Positions 10,179-18,690 of a stretch of 64,000 nucleotides of DNA are shown here, in pieces. Under the pieces are notes generated by a model that did not search any database, was not told the DNA's origin, and was given only the letters and a program-made list of their open reading frames with translations. The position numbers and the translations under genes were made by a program. The stretch spans positions 868,001-932,000 of the forward strand of contig JADKJC010000001.1 of the NCBI GenBank assembly GCA_016722465.1, in the 5' to 3' direction. The stretch comes from Chitinophagaceae bacterium (lineage in GTDB: Bacteria > Bacteroidota > Bacteroidia > Chitinophagales > Chitinophagaceae). The number at the start of each line of letters is the position of its first letter. Position 1 is the stretch's first letter.

Positions 10179-10212
10179 ACACTTTTTGTGGATAGAAATT
10201 TTGAAAAAGTGT
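10179..10212. promoter_or_regulatory. Inverted repeat in the nrdJ-dtd divergent promoter region
   Basis: ACACTTTTT at 10179-10187 and AAAAAGTGT at 10204-10212 form a perfect 9-bp inverted repeat with a 16-base spacer. It sits about 160 bases upstream of nrdJ. It could be an operator or a hairpin. It does not match paired NrdR boxes. Confidence 0.3.
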
Positions 10213-10293
10213 TTGGTAAATTCAATAAACTTTCAACTGGCTGATTTTACTGCATTTCAGCTCAAATAACCCACTCCATGTTATCTTTAGCAC

Positions 10294-10746
10294 ATGAAAG
10301 CAGTGATTCAACGGGTAAGCAAAGCCACCGTAACGATTGAAAACAGTGTAAAATCAGCGATTGGCACCGGGCTGCTGGTGCTGGTGGGCATGGAAGATGC
10401 AGACACAAAGGATGACATTGCCTGGCTAAGCAGCAAGATCGTAAACCTCCGCATTTTTGATGATGAAAACCACGTGCCGAATGTTTCGGTAAAAGATGCC
10501 GGTGGTGACATATTGCTGGTAAGCCAGTTCACCCTGCAGGCCAGTACCAAAAAAGGAAACCGGCCTTCGTATATACGTGCCAGTAAGCCAGAGGTTGCGA
10601 TACCCCTGTATGAGCAGCTCATTGAACAGTTAGCAATTGATTCAGGCAAGAAAATCTATACGGGTGAGTTTGGTGCTGACATGAAAGTGGAGTTACTGAA
10701 TGATGGCCCGGTGACGATTGTGATAGATACGAAGCAAAAAGAGTAG
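10294..10746 (+). CDS. dtd: D-aminoacyl-tRNA deacylase
   Basis: 150 residues, the normal length for Dtd. The enzyme hydrolyses D-aminoacyl-tRNAs (and misacylated Gly-tRNA-Ala), recycling tRNA and keeping D-amino acids out of proteins. The start MKAVIQRVSKATVTI, the SQFTLQAS motif (about 80-87) and the C-terminal DGPVTIVID motif carrying the Gly-cisPro element are all diagnostic. It starts a plus-strand group dtd, mazG-like, small lipoprotein, glyS. A TATCTTTA sequence about 18 bases before the start resembles a Bacteroidota -7 box. A nested palindromic repeat separates it from the next gene. Confidence 0.95.
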   Translation: MKAVIQRVSKATVTIENSVKSAIGTGLLVLVGMEDADTKDDIAWLSSKIVNLRIFDDENHVPNVSVKDAGGDILLVSQFTLQASTKKGNRPSYIRASKPEVAIPLYEQLIEQLAIDSGKKIYTGEFGADMKVELLNDGPVTIVIDTKQKE

Positions 10747-10747
10747 T

Positions 10748-10832
10748 GGGCTAAAGCCCTTTTGTTTTATTATTGCATTGCCCTGCCCTTAAGGGCAGGG
10801 CAATTAATCAAAAATCACTCGGGCTTTAGCCC
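10748..10832. repeat. Nested palindromic dispersed repeat, copy A1
   Basis: Outer arms GGGCTAAAGCCC (10748-10759) and GGGCTTTAGCCC (10821-10832) are exact inverted copies. Between them lies a perfect 26-bp palindrome (10778-10803) built on CCCTGCCCTTAAGGGCAGGG. A second copy with the same architecture is at 24956-25038. The element occupies the dtd to mazG-like spacer and is probably transcribed as a strong hairpin. Confidence 0.75.
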
Positions 10833-10845
10833 CAAAAAAAAATAC

Positions 10846-11181
10846 ATGAATGACATTACAATTAAACAGGCACAAACCGATGTTGACCAATGGATAAAAA
10901 CTGTTGGTGTAAGATATTTCAATGAACTCACTAACCTCGGCATACTGATGGAAGAAGTAGGAGAACTGTCAAGACTAATGGTGCGGCAATATGGCGAACA
11001 GTCATTTAAAGAAAGCGATAAAGGGAAAGAACTGGGTGATGAGATGGCGGATGTGTTGTGGGTATTAATTTGCCTGGCCAATCAAACGGGGGTAGATTTA
11101 ACCGCGGCACTGCAAAAGAATTTTGAGAAGAAGAATATCAGGGATGCTACCCGGCACCAGGAGAATAAAAAGCTCCAATAA
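10846..11181 (+). CDS. MazG-like nucleotide pyrophosphohydrolase
   Basis: 111 residues from the ATG at 10846. This start is preferred because an upstream in-frame start would run through the palindromic repeat A1. MazG-type NTP pyrophosphatases hydrolyse nucleoside triphosphates (often non-canonical or dCTP-like) to monophosphate and PPi using Mg2+. The metal-binding EEVGE motif (about residues 37-41) and the downstream DEMADVLW helix (ExxD) are both present. A single-domain length fits the small MazG/dCTPase-like group rather than the two-domain E. coli MazG. It is placed between dtd and glyS, consistent with a general housekeeping role. The substrate cannot be told from sequence. Confidence 0.85.
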   Translation: MNDITIKQAQTDVDQWIKTVGVRYFNELTNLGILMEEVGELSRLMVRQYGEQSFKESDKGKELGDEMADVLWVLICLANQTGVDLTAALQKNFEKKNIRDATRHQENKKLQ

Positions 11182-11229
11182 AATGCAACGGTTGATGCCC
11201 CCTTCCTTGTCAGTTAATAAAAAGCCGTT

Positions 11230-11553
11230 ATGAAAAAGATTCTCATTTTAGTCATAGCATCCACTGCTGTAGTTTTATCCTGCAAAAAAGACAATGCAAA
11301 ATCCGGAATGGTCAACGGAACATTACTTGCCGCCGATATGGCAATGTGTGCCTGCTGTGGCGGTAACTTTATTGTAATTGGCGATTCTGTATTCGGTTCA
11401 GCTACCACCTACCGGATCAACTCTGTCCCGGCTTCCAGCGGTATTGATCTGCAAAACGGCCCCTTCCCAATGGATGTAACCCTTACTTATTCCATTGACA
11501 GCAGCAGGTGTACCGGGTGGTACATTAAAAGCGATGATATCCGCCGCAGGTAA
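11230..11553 (+). CDS. Small lipoprotein of unknown function
   Basis: 107 residues. The N-terminus ends in VVLSC followed by KKDN, a lipobox-like cleavage site, so the mature protein probably begins at Cys18 and is lipid-anchored. The mature part has a tight cysteine cluster (CACCGG, about residues 39-44) and one later Cys (SSRCTGW), which could bind metal or form disulfides. No family recognised. It sits 48 bases after the MazG-like gene and 51 bases before glyS. Confidence 0.7.
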   Translation: MKKILILVIASTAVVLSCKKDNAKSGMVNGTLLAADMAMCACCGGNFIVIGDSVFGSATTYRINSVPASSGIDLQNGPFPMDVTLTYSIDSSRCTGWYIKSDDIRRR

Positions 11554-11589
11554 TTTTCTCCTCACCGGCATTTTATTCAGCTTCTGCCT

Positions 11590-11597
11590 TACTTTTG
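11590..11597 (+). promoter_or_regulatory. Putative -7 box of the glyS promoter
   Basis: TACTTTTG matches the Bacteroidota -7 consensus TAnnTTTG and lies 7 bases before the glyS ATG, which would give an almost leaderless transcript. No convincing TTG -33 element at the expected distance was identified. Confidence 0.35.
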
Positions 11598-11604
11598 CAG
11601 CCTT

Positions 11605-13083
11605 ATGGCAAACGAACAAAATATATTTGCAGAACTGATTGCACACTGCAAGGAATACGGTTACATTTTTCAATCCAGCGAAATTTATGATGGACTTTCG
11701 GCTGTATATGATTATGGCCAGAATGGCGCCCAGCTCAAAAAGAACATCCGGGATTACTGGTGGAAGAGCATGACGCAACTGCACGATAATATCGTAGGTA
11801 TAGATGCGGCTATTTTTATGCACCCTACTACCTGGAAAGCGAGCGGCCACGTTGATAATTTCAGCGATCCGATGATTGATAACAAGGACAGCAACAAAAG
11901 ATACCGGGTGGATCATTTGATAGAAGCCCATGCTGAAGCGCTCAGAGTCAAAGGAGATGAAGGAGCAAAAGAGGCAGATGCATTATTGCAGCAGATGGAT
12001 GCGTTGCTGGCAAAAGATGATTATGCCGGCCTGAAAAAACTCATTGATGATAACCAGATAAAATGCGCTGTCAGCAAAACTGCCAACTGGACCGATGTAC
12101 GCCAGTTCAACCTTATGTTCAAAACCGAGTTTGGTGCCGTGGCTGCCGACAATCCTGATGAGAACATTGTGTACCTGCGCCCGGAAACAGCACAGGGTAT
12201 TTTTGTAAACTTTTTGAATGTGCAAAAAACCGGCAGGATGAAAATACCCTTTGGTATTGCACAAACTGGCAAGGCATTCCGCAATGAAATTGTTGCAAGG
12301 CAATTTATTTTCCGTATGAGGGAATTTGAACAGATGGAGATGCAGTTCTTCATCCGGCCCGGTTCACAAATGGAATGGTACAACTACTGGAAAGAAGAAA
12401 GAAAAAGATGGCATGAAAGCCTGGGTATTCCTGCAAACAAATTACGTTTTCATGATCATGTGAAACTGGCGCATTATGCGGATGCTGCATTAGATATTGA
12501 ATTTGAATTCCCGTTTGGCTGGAAAGAGCTGGAAGGCATTCACTCAAGAACTGATTTTGACCTGACCCAACACCAGGCCTACAGCAAAAAGAAAATGCAG
12601 TATTTCGATAATGACATTGATCCTGCAACAGGCAAAGCCTATGGCAACTATGTACCGTATGTGTTAGAAACTTCTGTTGGACTGGATCGTTTGTTCCTCA
12701 CCATTATGAGCCTTGCTTACGCAGAAGAAAAATGGACGAAGGAAGATGGTACAGAAGACAGCCGTGTGGTATTAAGAATTCCGGCAAAGATCGCTCCTAC
12801 GAAATTGGCAATCCTTCCATTGGTAAAAAAAGACGGCCTGCCGGAAATTGCCAGGGAACTGATGAATGAATGCAAGGGCAGCTTTATGTGCTTTTACGAA
12901 GAGAAAGATGCCATTGGTAAACGCTACCGCCGTATGGATGCCATTGGCACCCCTTTCTGCGTAACCATCGATCACCAGACAAAGGAAGACAACACGGTTA
13001 CGATCCGCTACAGGGATAACATGACCCAGGAAAGAGTAGCGATCAAAGATGTAAAAGATATCATCCTGAAAGCGATCTCATAA
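11605..13083 (+). CDS. glyS: Glycine--tRNA ligase (single-chain, alpha2 type)
   Basis: 492 residues. It charges tRNA-Gly with glycine using ATP and belongs to the class II synthetases of the homodimeric (eukaryote/archaeal-like) type that Bacteroidota use. Class II features are present: motif 2 region TGKAFRNEI...FRMREFEQMEMQ (about residues 220-250), the preceding YLRPETAQGIF, and motif 3 VLETSVGLDRLFL (about 352-364). A C-terminal anticodon-binding domain follows (KIAPTKLAILPL onward). The start ATG at 11605 gives the expected N-terminus. A perfect 11-bp stem terminator lies 20 bases after the stop. Confidence 0.96.
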   Translation: MANEQNIFAELIAHCKEYGYIFQSSEIYDGLSAVYDYGQNGAQLKKNIRDYWWKSMTQLHDNIVGIDAAIFMHPTTWKASGHVDNFSDPMIDNKDSNKRYRVDHLIEAHAEALRVKGDEGAKEADALLQQMDALLAKDDYAGLKKLIDDNQIKCAVSKTANWTDVRQFNLMFKTEFGAVAADNPDENIVYLRPETAQGIFVNFLNVQKTGRMKIPFGIAQTGKAFRNEIVARQFIFRMREFEQMEMQFFIRPGSQMEWYNYWKEERKRWHESLGIPANKLRFHDHVKLAHYADAALDIEFEFPFGWKELEGIHSRTDFDLTQHQAYSKKKMQYFDNDIDPATGKAYGNYVPYVLETSVGLDRLFLTIMSLAYAEEKWTKEDGTEDSRVVLRIPAKIAPTKLAILPLVKKDGLPEIARELMNECKGSFMCFYEEKDAIGKRYRRMDAIGTPFCVTIDHQTKEDNTVTIRYRDNMTQERVAIKDVKDIILKAIS

Positions 13084-13102
13084 ATTTTTATACCTCCTTT
13101 TT

Positions 13103-13138
13103 AAAGCCCCGTATGGTTAACCTCTTACGGGGCTTTTT
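13103..13138 (+). terminator. Rho-independent terminator of glyS
   Basis: AAAGCCCCGTA (13103-13113) pairs perfectly with TACGGGGCTTT (13126-13136), and a T-run ends at 13138. The 12-base loop itself contains GGTTAACC. It is a clear end of the dtd-glyS group. Confidence 0.85.
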
Positions 13139-13300
13139 GATGGCTGCATACAGCCCTGCATTGCATTTCATTCATACAACTGATAACAATCACTTTTTCA
13201 ATTGAATTACGTCAGCCTCCCGTTTAGAATACGGTACTACTTTGCTGAGCTTTAATTAGCCTAATCATGGGCGGTAACACTGCCCGTTTAAAATCACCAT

Positions 13301-14947
13301 ATGGCTGCAATAGATATTACTAAACCGGTTGACCTTCAAACACATGCAGAAGGTACCGGCCCTATGCGCTTCCGGCGCCCCGAGTATGTAGATTTTATGC
13401 CTCCCTGCAACAGCGCCTGCCCTGCCGGCGAAAACATACAGGCATGGATGGCACATGCACAGGGCGGCGATTATTTCGAAGCATTTCAAACACTAATGGA
13501 AGATTGTTTTTTTTTTGCAATTATGGGAAGGGTTTGTGTAAAGCCCTGTGAAACGGGTTGTAACCGCAACCATATTGATGACACAGTGAACATTCATGCC
13601 GTGGAGAGATATATTGGGGACGAAGCCATCAGGCAAAACTGGCCCGTACGTAACAATGTAAAACCAACGGGCAAAAAAATACTGGTTGTTGGAGCAGGTC
13701 CCGGTGGCCTCTCTGCCGCATACCACCTGGCCCGGATGGGGCACGCTGTTGAAATATATGAAGCAGGCAATCATCCTGGTGGTTTATTATGGACAGGCGT
13801 TCCGGAGTACCGTTTACCAAAAGAAATACTGGATGCTGAAATTGACCGCATTGTAAAAATGGGTGTTCACATACGGCTGAATTATAAAGTACATGATGTG
13901 GCAGGTACCAAGGCCGATGGACAGTTTGATGCTGTTTATCTTTCTATTGGTGCACAACTTATCCGTAAAGAAGATTTCCCACAGGACAGTTCAGTTTATA
14001 TCACCGATGCTTTCGCATTCTTCAATGAAGTAAAACAAAATGCATCTCCATACATGCACAAAAAAGTAGTGGTTTATGGTGGAGGTAAACTGGCCTTGTA
14101 TATTTCAAGGATCATCAAACGCTTCGGCTCCGAAGCAGCTGTTTATTTCTACGGCGATAAAAAAATGATGCCTGCATATGATTACGAAACTGAAGATGCG
14201 CTGGCAGAAGGCGTGGATGTACAATTGTTCAGAAGCATCAGCAAAATCGAAAACAATACGATCACTCTTGAGAAAATGAAAGTGGAAAAAGGCAAGGCAG
14301 TGGGTACGGGTGAATATGAAACTGTTGAAGCAGATGTACTGATCAATGCAAATAAACAGGAATCTGATACCGGCTTTCTCCGTTCCGTTTCAGGTATCGT
14401 TACCAACGATGACGGCACCATCGCCATTAATGCCGAACGCATGACGGGTTGTGATGGCATTTTTGCCGGCGGCGATATGTTGCCTGGTGAAAACAGGAGT
14501 TCCACCATCGCTGTTGGCCATGGTAAAAAAGCCGCTAAATACATTGATGGCTATTTAACAAAGAATGCTTATCAAAAACCAGACAAACACCCTACGGCAG
14601 GTTTTAGAAAACTGCACATGTGGTATAAAACGGATGCCCCACAAAAAGAGCAGGACAAGCTGGCTCCTGCCATCGCTGTAAAAAGTTTTGAGGAAGTGAA
14701 TGCAGGTTTTACCGAAGAGCAGGCAAGATTTGAAGCACAACGCTGCCTGAGTTGCGGCAACTGTTTTGAATGTGATGGCTGTTTTGGCGCATGCCCCGAA
14801 GATGCGATCATAAAACTGGGTAAAGGTAACCGTTACAAATTCAATTTTGATGCCTGTACCGGTTGTGGTGTATGCTACGAACAATGCCCCTGCCACGCCA
14901 TAGAAATGATTCCAGAACCTGTTAATTCTACTACCAATGTCCAATAA
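13301..14947 (+). CDS. GltD-like NAD(P)H-dependent flavoprotein with two C-terminal [4Fe-4S] clusters
   Basis: 548 residues. N-terminal cysteine-rich domain (CNSACPAGENIQAW, about 28-41; CVKPCETGCNR about 80-90) as in glutamate synthase small subunit and dihydropyrimidine dehydrogenase domain I. Then an FAD-binding GAGPGGLSAAYHLARMG (about 130) and a pyridine-nucleotide-binding region around VVVYGGGKLALYISR (about 260). The C-terminus adds a two-cluster ferredoxin: CLSCGNCFECDGCFGACPED and CTGCGVCYEQCP. It overlaps the next gene, nifJ, by 11 bases, so translation is probably coupled. A likely job is passing electrons between PFOR and NAD(P). No GltB-like large subunit is nearby, so glutamate synthase activity is unlikely. 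Confidence 0.85.
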   Translation: MAAIDITKPVDLQTHAEGTGPMRFRRPEYVDFMPPCNSACPAGENIQAWMAHAQGGDYFEAFQTLMEDCFFFAIMGRVCVKPCETGCNRNHIDDTVNIHAVERYIGDEAIRQNWPVRNNVKPTGKKILVVGAGPGGLSAAYHLARMGHAVEIYEAGNHPGGLLWTGVPEYRLPKEILDAEIDRIVKMGVHIRLNYKVHDVAGTKADGQFDAVYLSIGAQLIRKEDFPQDSSVYITDAFAFFNEVKQNASPYMHKKVVVYGGGKLALYISRIIKRFGSEAAVYFYGDKKMMPAYDYETEDALAEGVDVQLFRSISKIENNTITLEKMKVEKGKAVGTGEYETVEADVLINANKQESDTGFLRSVSGIVTNDDGTIAINAERMTGCDGIFAGGDMLPGENRSSTIAVGHGKKAAKYIDGYLTKNAYQKPDKHPTAGFRKLHMWYKTDAPQKEQDKLAPAIAVKSFEEVNAGFTEEQARFEAQRCLSCGNCFECDGCFGACPEDAIIKLGKGNRYKFNFDACTGCGVCYEQCPCHAIEMIPEPVNSTTNVQ

Positions 14948-17900
14948 TAAAAATACAATCGCAACGATCGATGGTAATGAAGCGGCTGCCTATGTAGCTT
15001 ATCGTGTGAATGAAGTTTGTGCCATCTATCCCATCACGCCCTCTTCTACCATGGCCGAGCTGGCCGATGAATGGGCGTCTAAAAAAATAAAAAATATCTG
15101 GGGAGCTATACCCGATGTAATGGAAATGCAAAGTGAAGGCGGCGCTGCAGGTACAGTACATGGCGCTTTGCAAACCGGATCACTCACTACTACGTTCACC
15201 GCTTCGCAGGGTTTGATGCTGATGTTACCCAACATGTATAAAATAGCAGGTGAATTAACCGCTACGGTATTTCATGTGGCAGCCCGTTCACTCGCTGCAC
15301 AGGGCCTGTCCATCTTTGGCGACCACCAGGATGTAATGGCAGCAAGAACCACCGGCTTTGCATTGTTGAGCTCATCCAGCGTGCAGGAAGCACATGACTT
15401 TGCGCTGATCGCTCAAGCCGCAACCTTACGGTCAAGAATACCTTTTGTACATTTCTTCGATGGCTTCCGTACTTCACACGAAGTAAATAAACTGGAGTTG
15501 CTGAGTGATGAACAGATCAAAGCAATGATACCGGATGAACTGGTGATTGCACACCGCAACAGGGGATTAAATCCTGAACATCCATTCATCAGGGGTACTG
15601 CACAAAACCCCGATGTATATTTCCAGGGCAGAGAAACGGTAAATACTTTTTACAATAACACATCCGGCATCGTAGAGGATGTTATGAATGAGTTTGCTGC
15701 GATGACAGGTCGACAATATGAACTCTTCCAATACAGTGGCGCTGCTGATGCAGAACGTGTAGTCATCATCATGGGCTCCGGCGCAGAAACTGTTGCTGAA
15801 ACAGTAGCAGCATTGAATGCAGCAGGAGAAAAAACCGGTGTGATACAGGTTCGCCTGTACAGGCCATTCTCACTGGAACATCTATTAAAATCATTGCCTG
15901 CCTCCGTAAAATCAATTGCCATACTCGACAGAACAAAAGAATCCGGCGCAGCAGGCGAACCCATGTACCAGGACGTACTGGCAACATTGGTGGAAGCATT
16001 GCAACAGGGCAAGGTTAAACAATTACCAAACTTAGTTGGTGGACGTTACGGGCTTTCTTCCAAAGAGTTTACACCAGCCATGGTGAAAGCCGTGTATGAT
16101 GAATTGAAAAAAGATCATCCAAAAAATAATTTCACGGTTGGTATCAATGATGATGTTACACACCTGAGCTTAGCCTATGATCCTTCTTACAAATTAGATG
16201 AATCGGAATGGAGGCAAGGTTTGTTCTTTGGCCTTGGTGCCGATGGAACCGTGGGCGCCAATAAAAATACGATCAAGATCATTGGAGAAAATACCCCCCT
16301 GTTTGCACAGGGCTATTTTGTGTATGACTCCAAAAAATCAGGTGCCAGAACGGTATCGCATTTAAGGTTTGGCCCCAAACCAATCAGGGCGCCTTACTTA
16401 ATTACCAAAGCAGATTTTATTGCCTGTCACCAGTTCAACTTTACCGAAAAAGTAGAGATGCTGGAATTTGCCAGTGAGGGTGCTACTTTCTTATTAAACA
16501 GTCCTTACAGCAAAGATGAAGTATGGGATAAATTAACAGGCCAGGTACAAAAAAGCATCATTGACAAAAAGATAAAACTGTATGTGATTGATGCCACAAC
16601 GGTGGCAAGGGAAACAGGCATGAGCGGCCGCATCAATACCATCATGCAGACCTGCTATTTTGCTTTGTCGGGTGTACTGCCAAAAGATGATGCGATCAAA
16701 CAGATTAAAAAAGCAATTGAAAAAACCTATTTCAAAAAAGGCCAGAAAGTAATTGACCAGAACTTTTTAGCAGTAGATGCAACCCTGGCCAATTTATATG
16801 AAGTGGATTATCCAAAAACTGTATCTGCAGCAGATCATAATTTATTAACGGTATCTGATAAAGCGCCTGATTTTGTAAAGAATGTTACCGCAGTGATGAT
16901 GGCCGATCATGGCGACCAGTTGCCGGTAAGTATGATGCCGATTGATGGTACTTACCCAAGCGGCACCACCCAATGGGAAAAAAGAAATGTATCTGACCTG
17001 GTAGCCAAATGGGAACCAGACCTGTGCATACAATGCGGTAACTGTGCCTATGTATGTCCGCACAGCGTGATCAGGGCCAAGTTCTATCACAAAGACAATT
17101 TGGTGAAAGCGCCGGAAGGATTTCAACATGCACCGATCAATGCAAGGGGTTTTCCTGAAACACAATATTCACTGCAGGTATACCTGGAAGATTGTACCGG
17201 CTGTAATTTGTGTGTGGAGGTTTGTCCTGCTACAGATCCGGGTAACCGTAACCGTAAGGCCATCAATATGGGTGAAAAAGAACCGGTGCTGGAAGTGGAA
17301 AAGAAGAACATCGAATTCTTTGAAGAACTCACCTGGAACGACCGTTCAAAAATTGATTTCTCTACTGTACATGGTGCACAATTCTTAGAACCACTGTTTG
17401 AATTCTCAGGCGCCTGTGCCGGTTGTGGTGAAACACCCTATTTAAAACTGTTGTCACAATTGTTTGGAGACAGGTTGTTGGTAGCGAACGCAACAGGTTG
17501 TTCTTCTATTTATGGTGGCAATCTTCCTACTACACCATGGACGGTAAATAAGGAAGGCCGGGGACCAGCCTGGAGCAACTCTTTGTTTGAAGACAATGCA
17601 GAGTTTGGATTAGGAATGCGTATCACTGCAGATAACCAGTTGGGCATTGCCACACAATATTTACTGCAACTGAAAGAAGAATTGGGTGAAACGATGGTGA
17701 ATGAAATATTGAATGCACCACAGGTACAGGAATCAGAACTGGTGAAACAACAATTGAGGGTACAGTTGCTGAAAGATAAATTAAAGACCATGACATCATC
17801 CGCAGCAAACCATTTATTATCGGTGGCTGATCAGTTTGTCCGCCGCAGTGTTTGGCTGGTTGGTGGTGATGGCTGGGCCTATGATATTGGTTATGGTGGT

Positions 17901-18512
17901 CTGGATCATGCACTCGCCAGTGGAAGGAACATCAAAATTTTAGTACTCGATACTGAAGTGTATTCCAATACCGGAGGCCAGTCATCCAAATCAACACCAA
18001 CAGCAGCAACAGCAAAATTTGCTGCCGGTGGTAAATCGGGTGGTAAAAAAGACCTGGCAATGCAGGCCATCTCTTATGGCAATGTGTATGTGGCAAGGGT
18101 AGCATTTGGCGCCAACCCACAACAAACATTACTGGCAATGAGAGAAGCAGAAGCTTATGATGGGCCGGCATTGATTTTAGCCTACAGCCATTGTATTGCA
18201 CATGGATATGATCTGAAGAATGGACTGGATCAGCAGAACAAAGCAGTAGCAAGCGGTCACTGGCCATTGCTGCGCTACAATCCAACGCTGAGAAAGAAAA
18301 ATCAAAATCCATTTGTGCTGGATTCTACAAGGCCAACGATGAGCTTGAAGGATTATGCCTACAATGAGTTGCGGTATAAAGTGCTTACGATGACCAATCC
18401 TGAAGCGGCAGAAACATTGATGAAACATGCACAGGAGCTGGTGAATTTAAAATGGAAAAATTACGAGGAACTGGCCACCAAGAAAGCAAGTGACTTTGTA
18501 CCGGTAGGATAA
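14937..18512 (+). CDS. nifJ: Pyruvate:ferredoxin (flavodoxin) oxidoreductase
   Basis: 1191 residues, full length for homodimeric PFOR. It oxidises pyruvate with CoA to acetyl-CoA and CO2, reducing ferredoxin. Domain I begins with VNEVCAIYPITPSSTMAELADEW. The ferredoxin domain has CIQCGNC (C697, C700, C703) and CTGCNLCVEVCP. The proximal cluster ligands lie in GACAGCGETPY and ATGCSSIYGG. TPP/Mg binding is in GDGWAYDIGYGGLDHA through DTEVYSNTGGQSSK, and a late Cys in AYSHCIAHG completes the set. It overlaps the GltD-like gene, suggesting a PFOR-NAD(P) electron-transfer pair. A DHOD-like gene follows after a 178-base spacer holding palindromes. Confidence 0.96.
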   Translation: MSNNKNTIATIDGNEAAAYVAYRVNEVCAIYPITPSSTMAELADEWASKKIKNIWGAIPDVMEMQSEGGAAGTVHGALQTGSLTTTFTASQGLMLMLPNMYKIAGELTATVFHVAARSLAAQGLSIFGDHQDVMAARTTGFALLSSSSVQEAHDFALIAQAATLRSRIPFVHFFDGFRTSHEVNKLELLSDEQIKAMIPDELVIAHRNRGLNPEHPFIRGTAQNPDVYFQGRETVNTFYNNTSGIVEDVMNEFAAMTGRQYELFQYSGAADAERVVIIMGSGAETVAETVAALNAAGEKTGVIQVRLYRPFSLEHLLKSLPASVKSIAILDRTKESGAAGEPMYQDVLATLVEALQQGKVKQLPNLVGGRYGLSSKEFTPAMVKAVYDELKKDHPKNNFTVGINDDVTHLSLAYDPSYKLDESEWRQGLFFGLGADGTVGANKNTIKIIGENTPLFAQGYFVYDSKKSGARTVSHLRFGPKPIRAPYLITKADFIACHQFNFTEKVEMLEFASEGATFLLNSPYSKDEVWDKLTGQVQKSIIDKKIKLYVIDATTVARETGMSGRINTIMQTCYFALSGVLPKDDAIKQIKKAIEKTYFKKGQKVIDQNFLAVDATLANLYEVDYPKTVSAADHNLLTVSDKAPDFVKNVTAVMMADHGDQLPVSMMPIDGTYPSGTTQWEKRNVSDLVAKWEPDLCIQCGNCAYVCPHSVIRAKFYHKDNLVKAPEGFQHAPINARGFPETQYSLQVYLEDCTGCNLCVEVCPATDPGNRNRKAINMGEKEPVLEVEKKNIEFFEELTWNDRSKIDFSTVHGAQFLEPLFEFSGACAGCGETPYLKLLSQLFGDRLLVANATGCSSIYGGNLPTTPWTVNKEGRGPAWSNSLFEDNAEFGLGMRITADNQLGIATQYLLQLKEELGETMVNEILNAPQVQESELVKQQLRVQLLKDKLKTMTSSAANHLLSVADQFVRRSVWLVGGDGWAYDIGYGGLDHALASGRNIKILVLDTEVYSNTGGQSSKSTPTAATAKFAAGGKSGGKKDLAMQAISYGNVYVARVAFGANPQQTLLAMREAEAYDGPALILAYSHCIAHGYDLKNGLDQQNKAVASGHWPLLRYNPTLRKKNQNPFVLDSTRPTMSLKDYAYNELRYKVLTMTNPEAAETLMKHAQELVNLKWKNYEELATKKASDFVPVG

Positions 18513-18563
18513 AAGAGTTGCACGCAAAGAGGCTAAGGAAGGAAAGAAGCAAAGATTATTAAG

Positions 18564-18596
18564 AGGGTTGCCAACTTTAAAAAAGTTGGCAACCCT
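18564..18596. repeat. Perfect 15-bp inverted repeat downstream of nifJ
   Basis: AGGGTTGCCAACTTT and its exact reverse complement are separated by only three bases. No T-run follows in the plus direction, so this looks more like a dispersed palindromic repeat than a standard terminator, although it may stop or stabilise nifJ transcripts. Confidence 0.65.
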
Positions 18597-18631
18597 ACAT
18601 TAAAAGTTCAATAGATATTCAACTGTTGAAC

Positions 18632-18653
18632 GGAGCGTCGCCAATGTCGCTCC
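18632..18653. repeat. GGAGCG palindrome in nifJ spacer
   Basis: GGAGCG (18632-18637) and CGCTCC (18648-18653) flank TCGCCAATGT. Directly before it is the small palindrome TTCAACTGTTGAA. With the preceding inverted repeat it makes a compact block of palindromes between nifJ and the DHOD-like gene. Confidence 0.45.
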
Positions 18654-18690
18654 ACAATGGTATAAAGCTGGTAACAAAAAAATATTTAAG

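Noticed and set aside
10022..10293. Possible cobalamin riboswitch upstream of nrdJ
   Set aside because: No recognisable B12 box or multi-stem structure could be found by eye on the minus strand.
10762..10845. Upstream extension of the MazG-like gene
   Set aside because: It would be encoded by the nested palindromic repeat; the family N-terminus begins at 10846.
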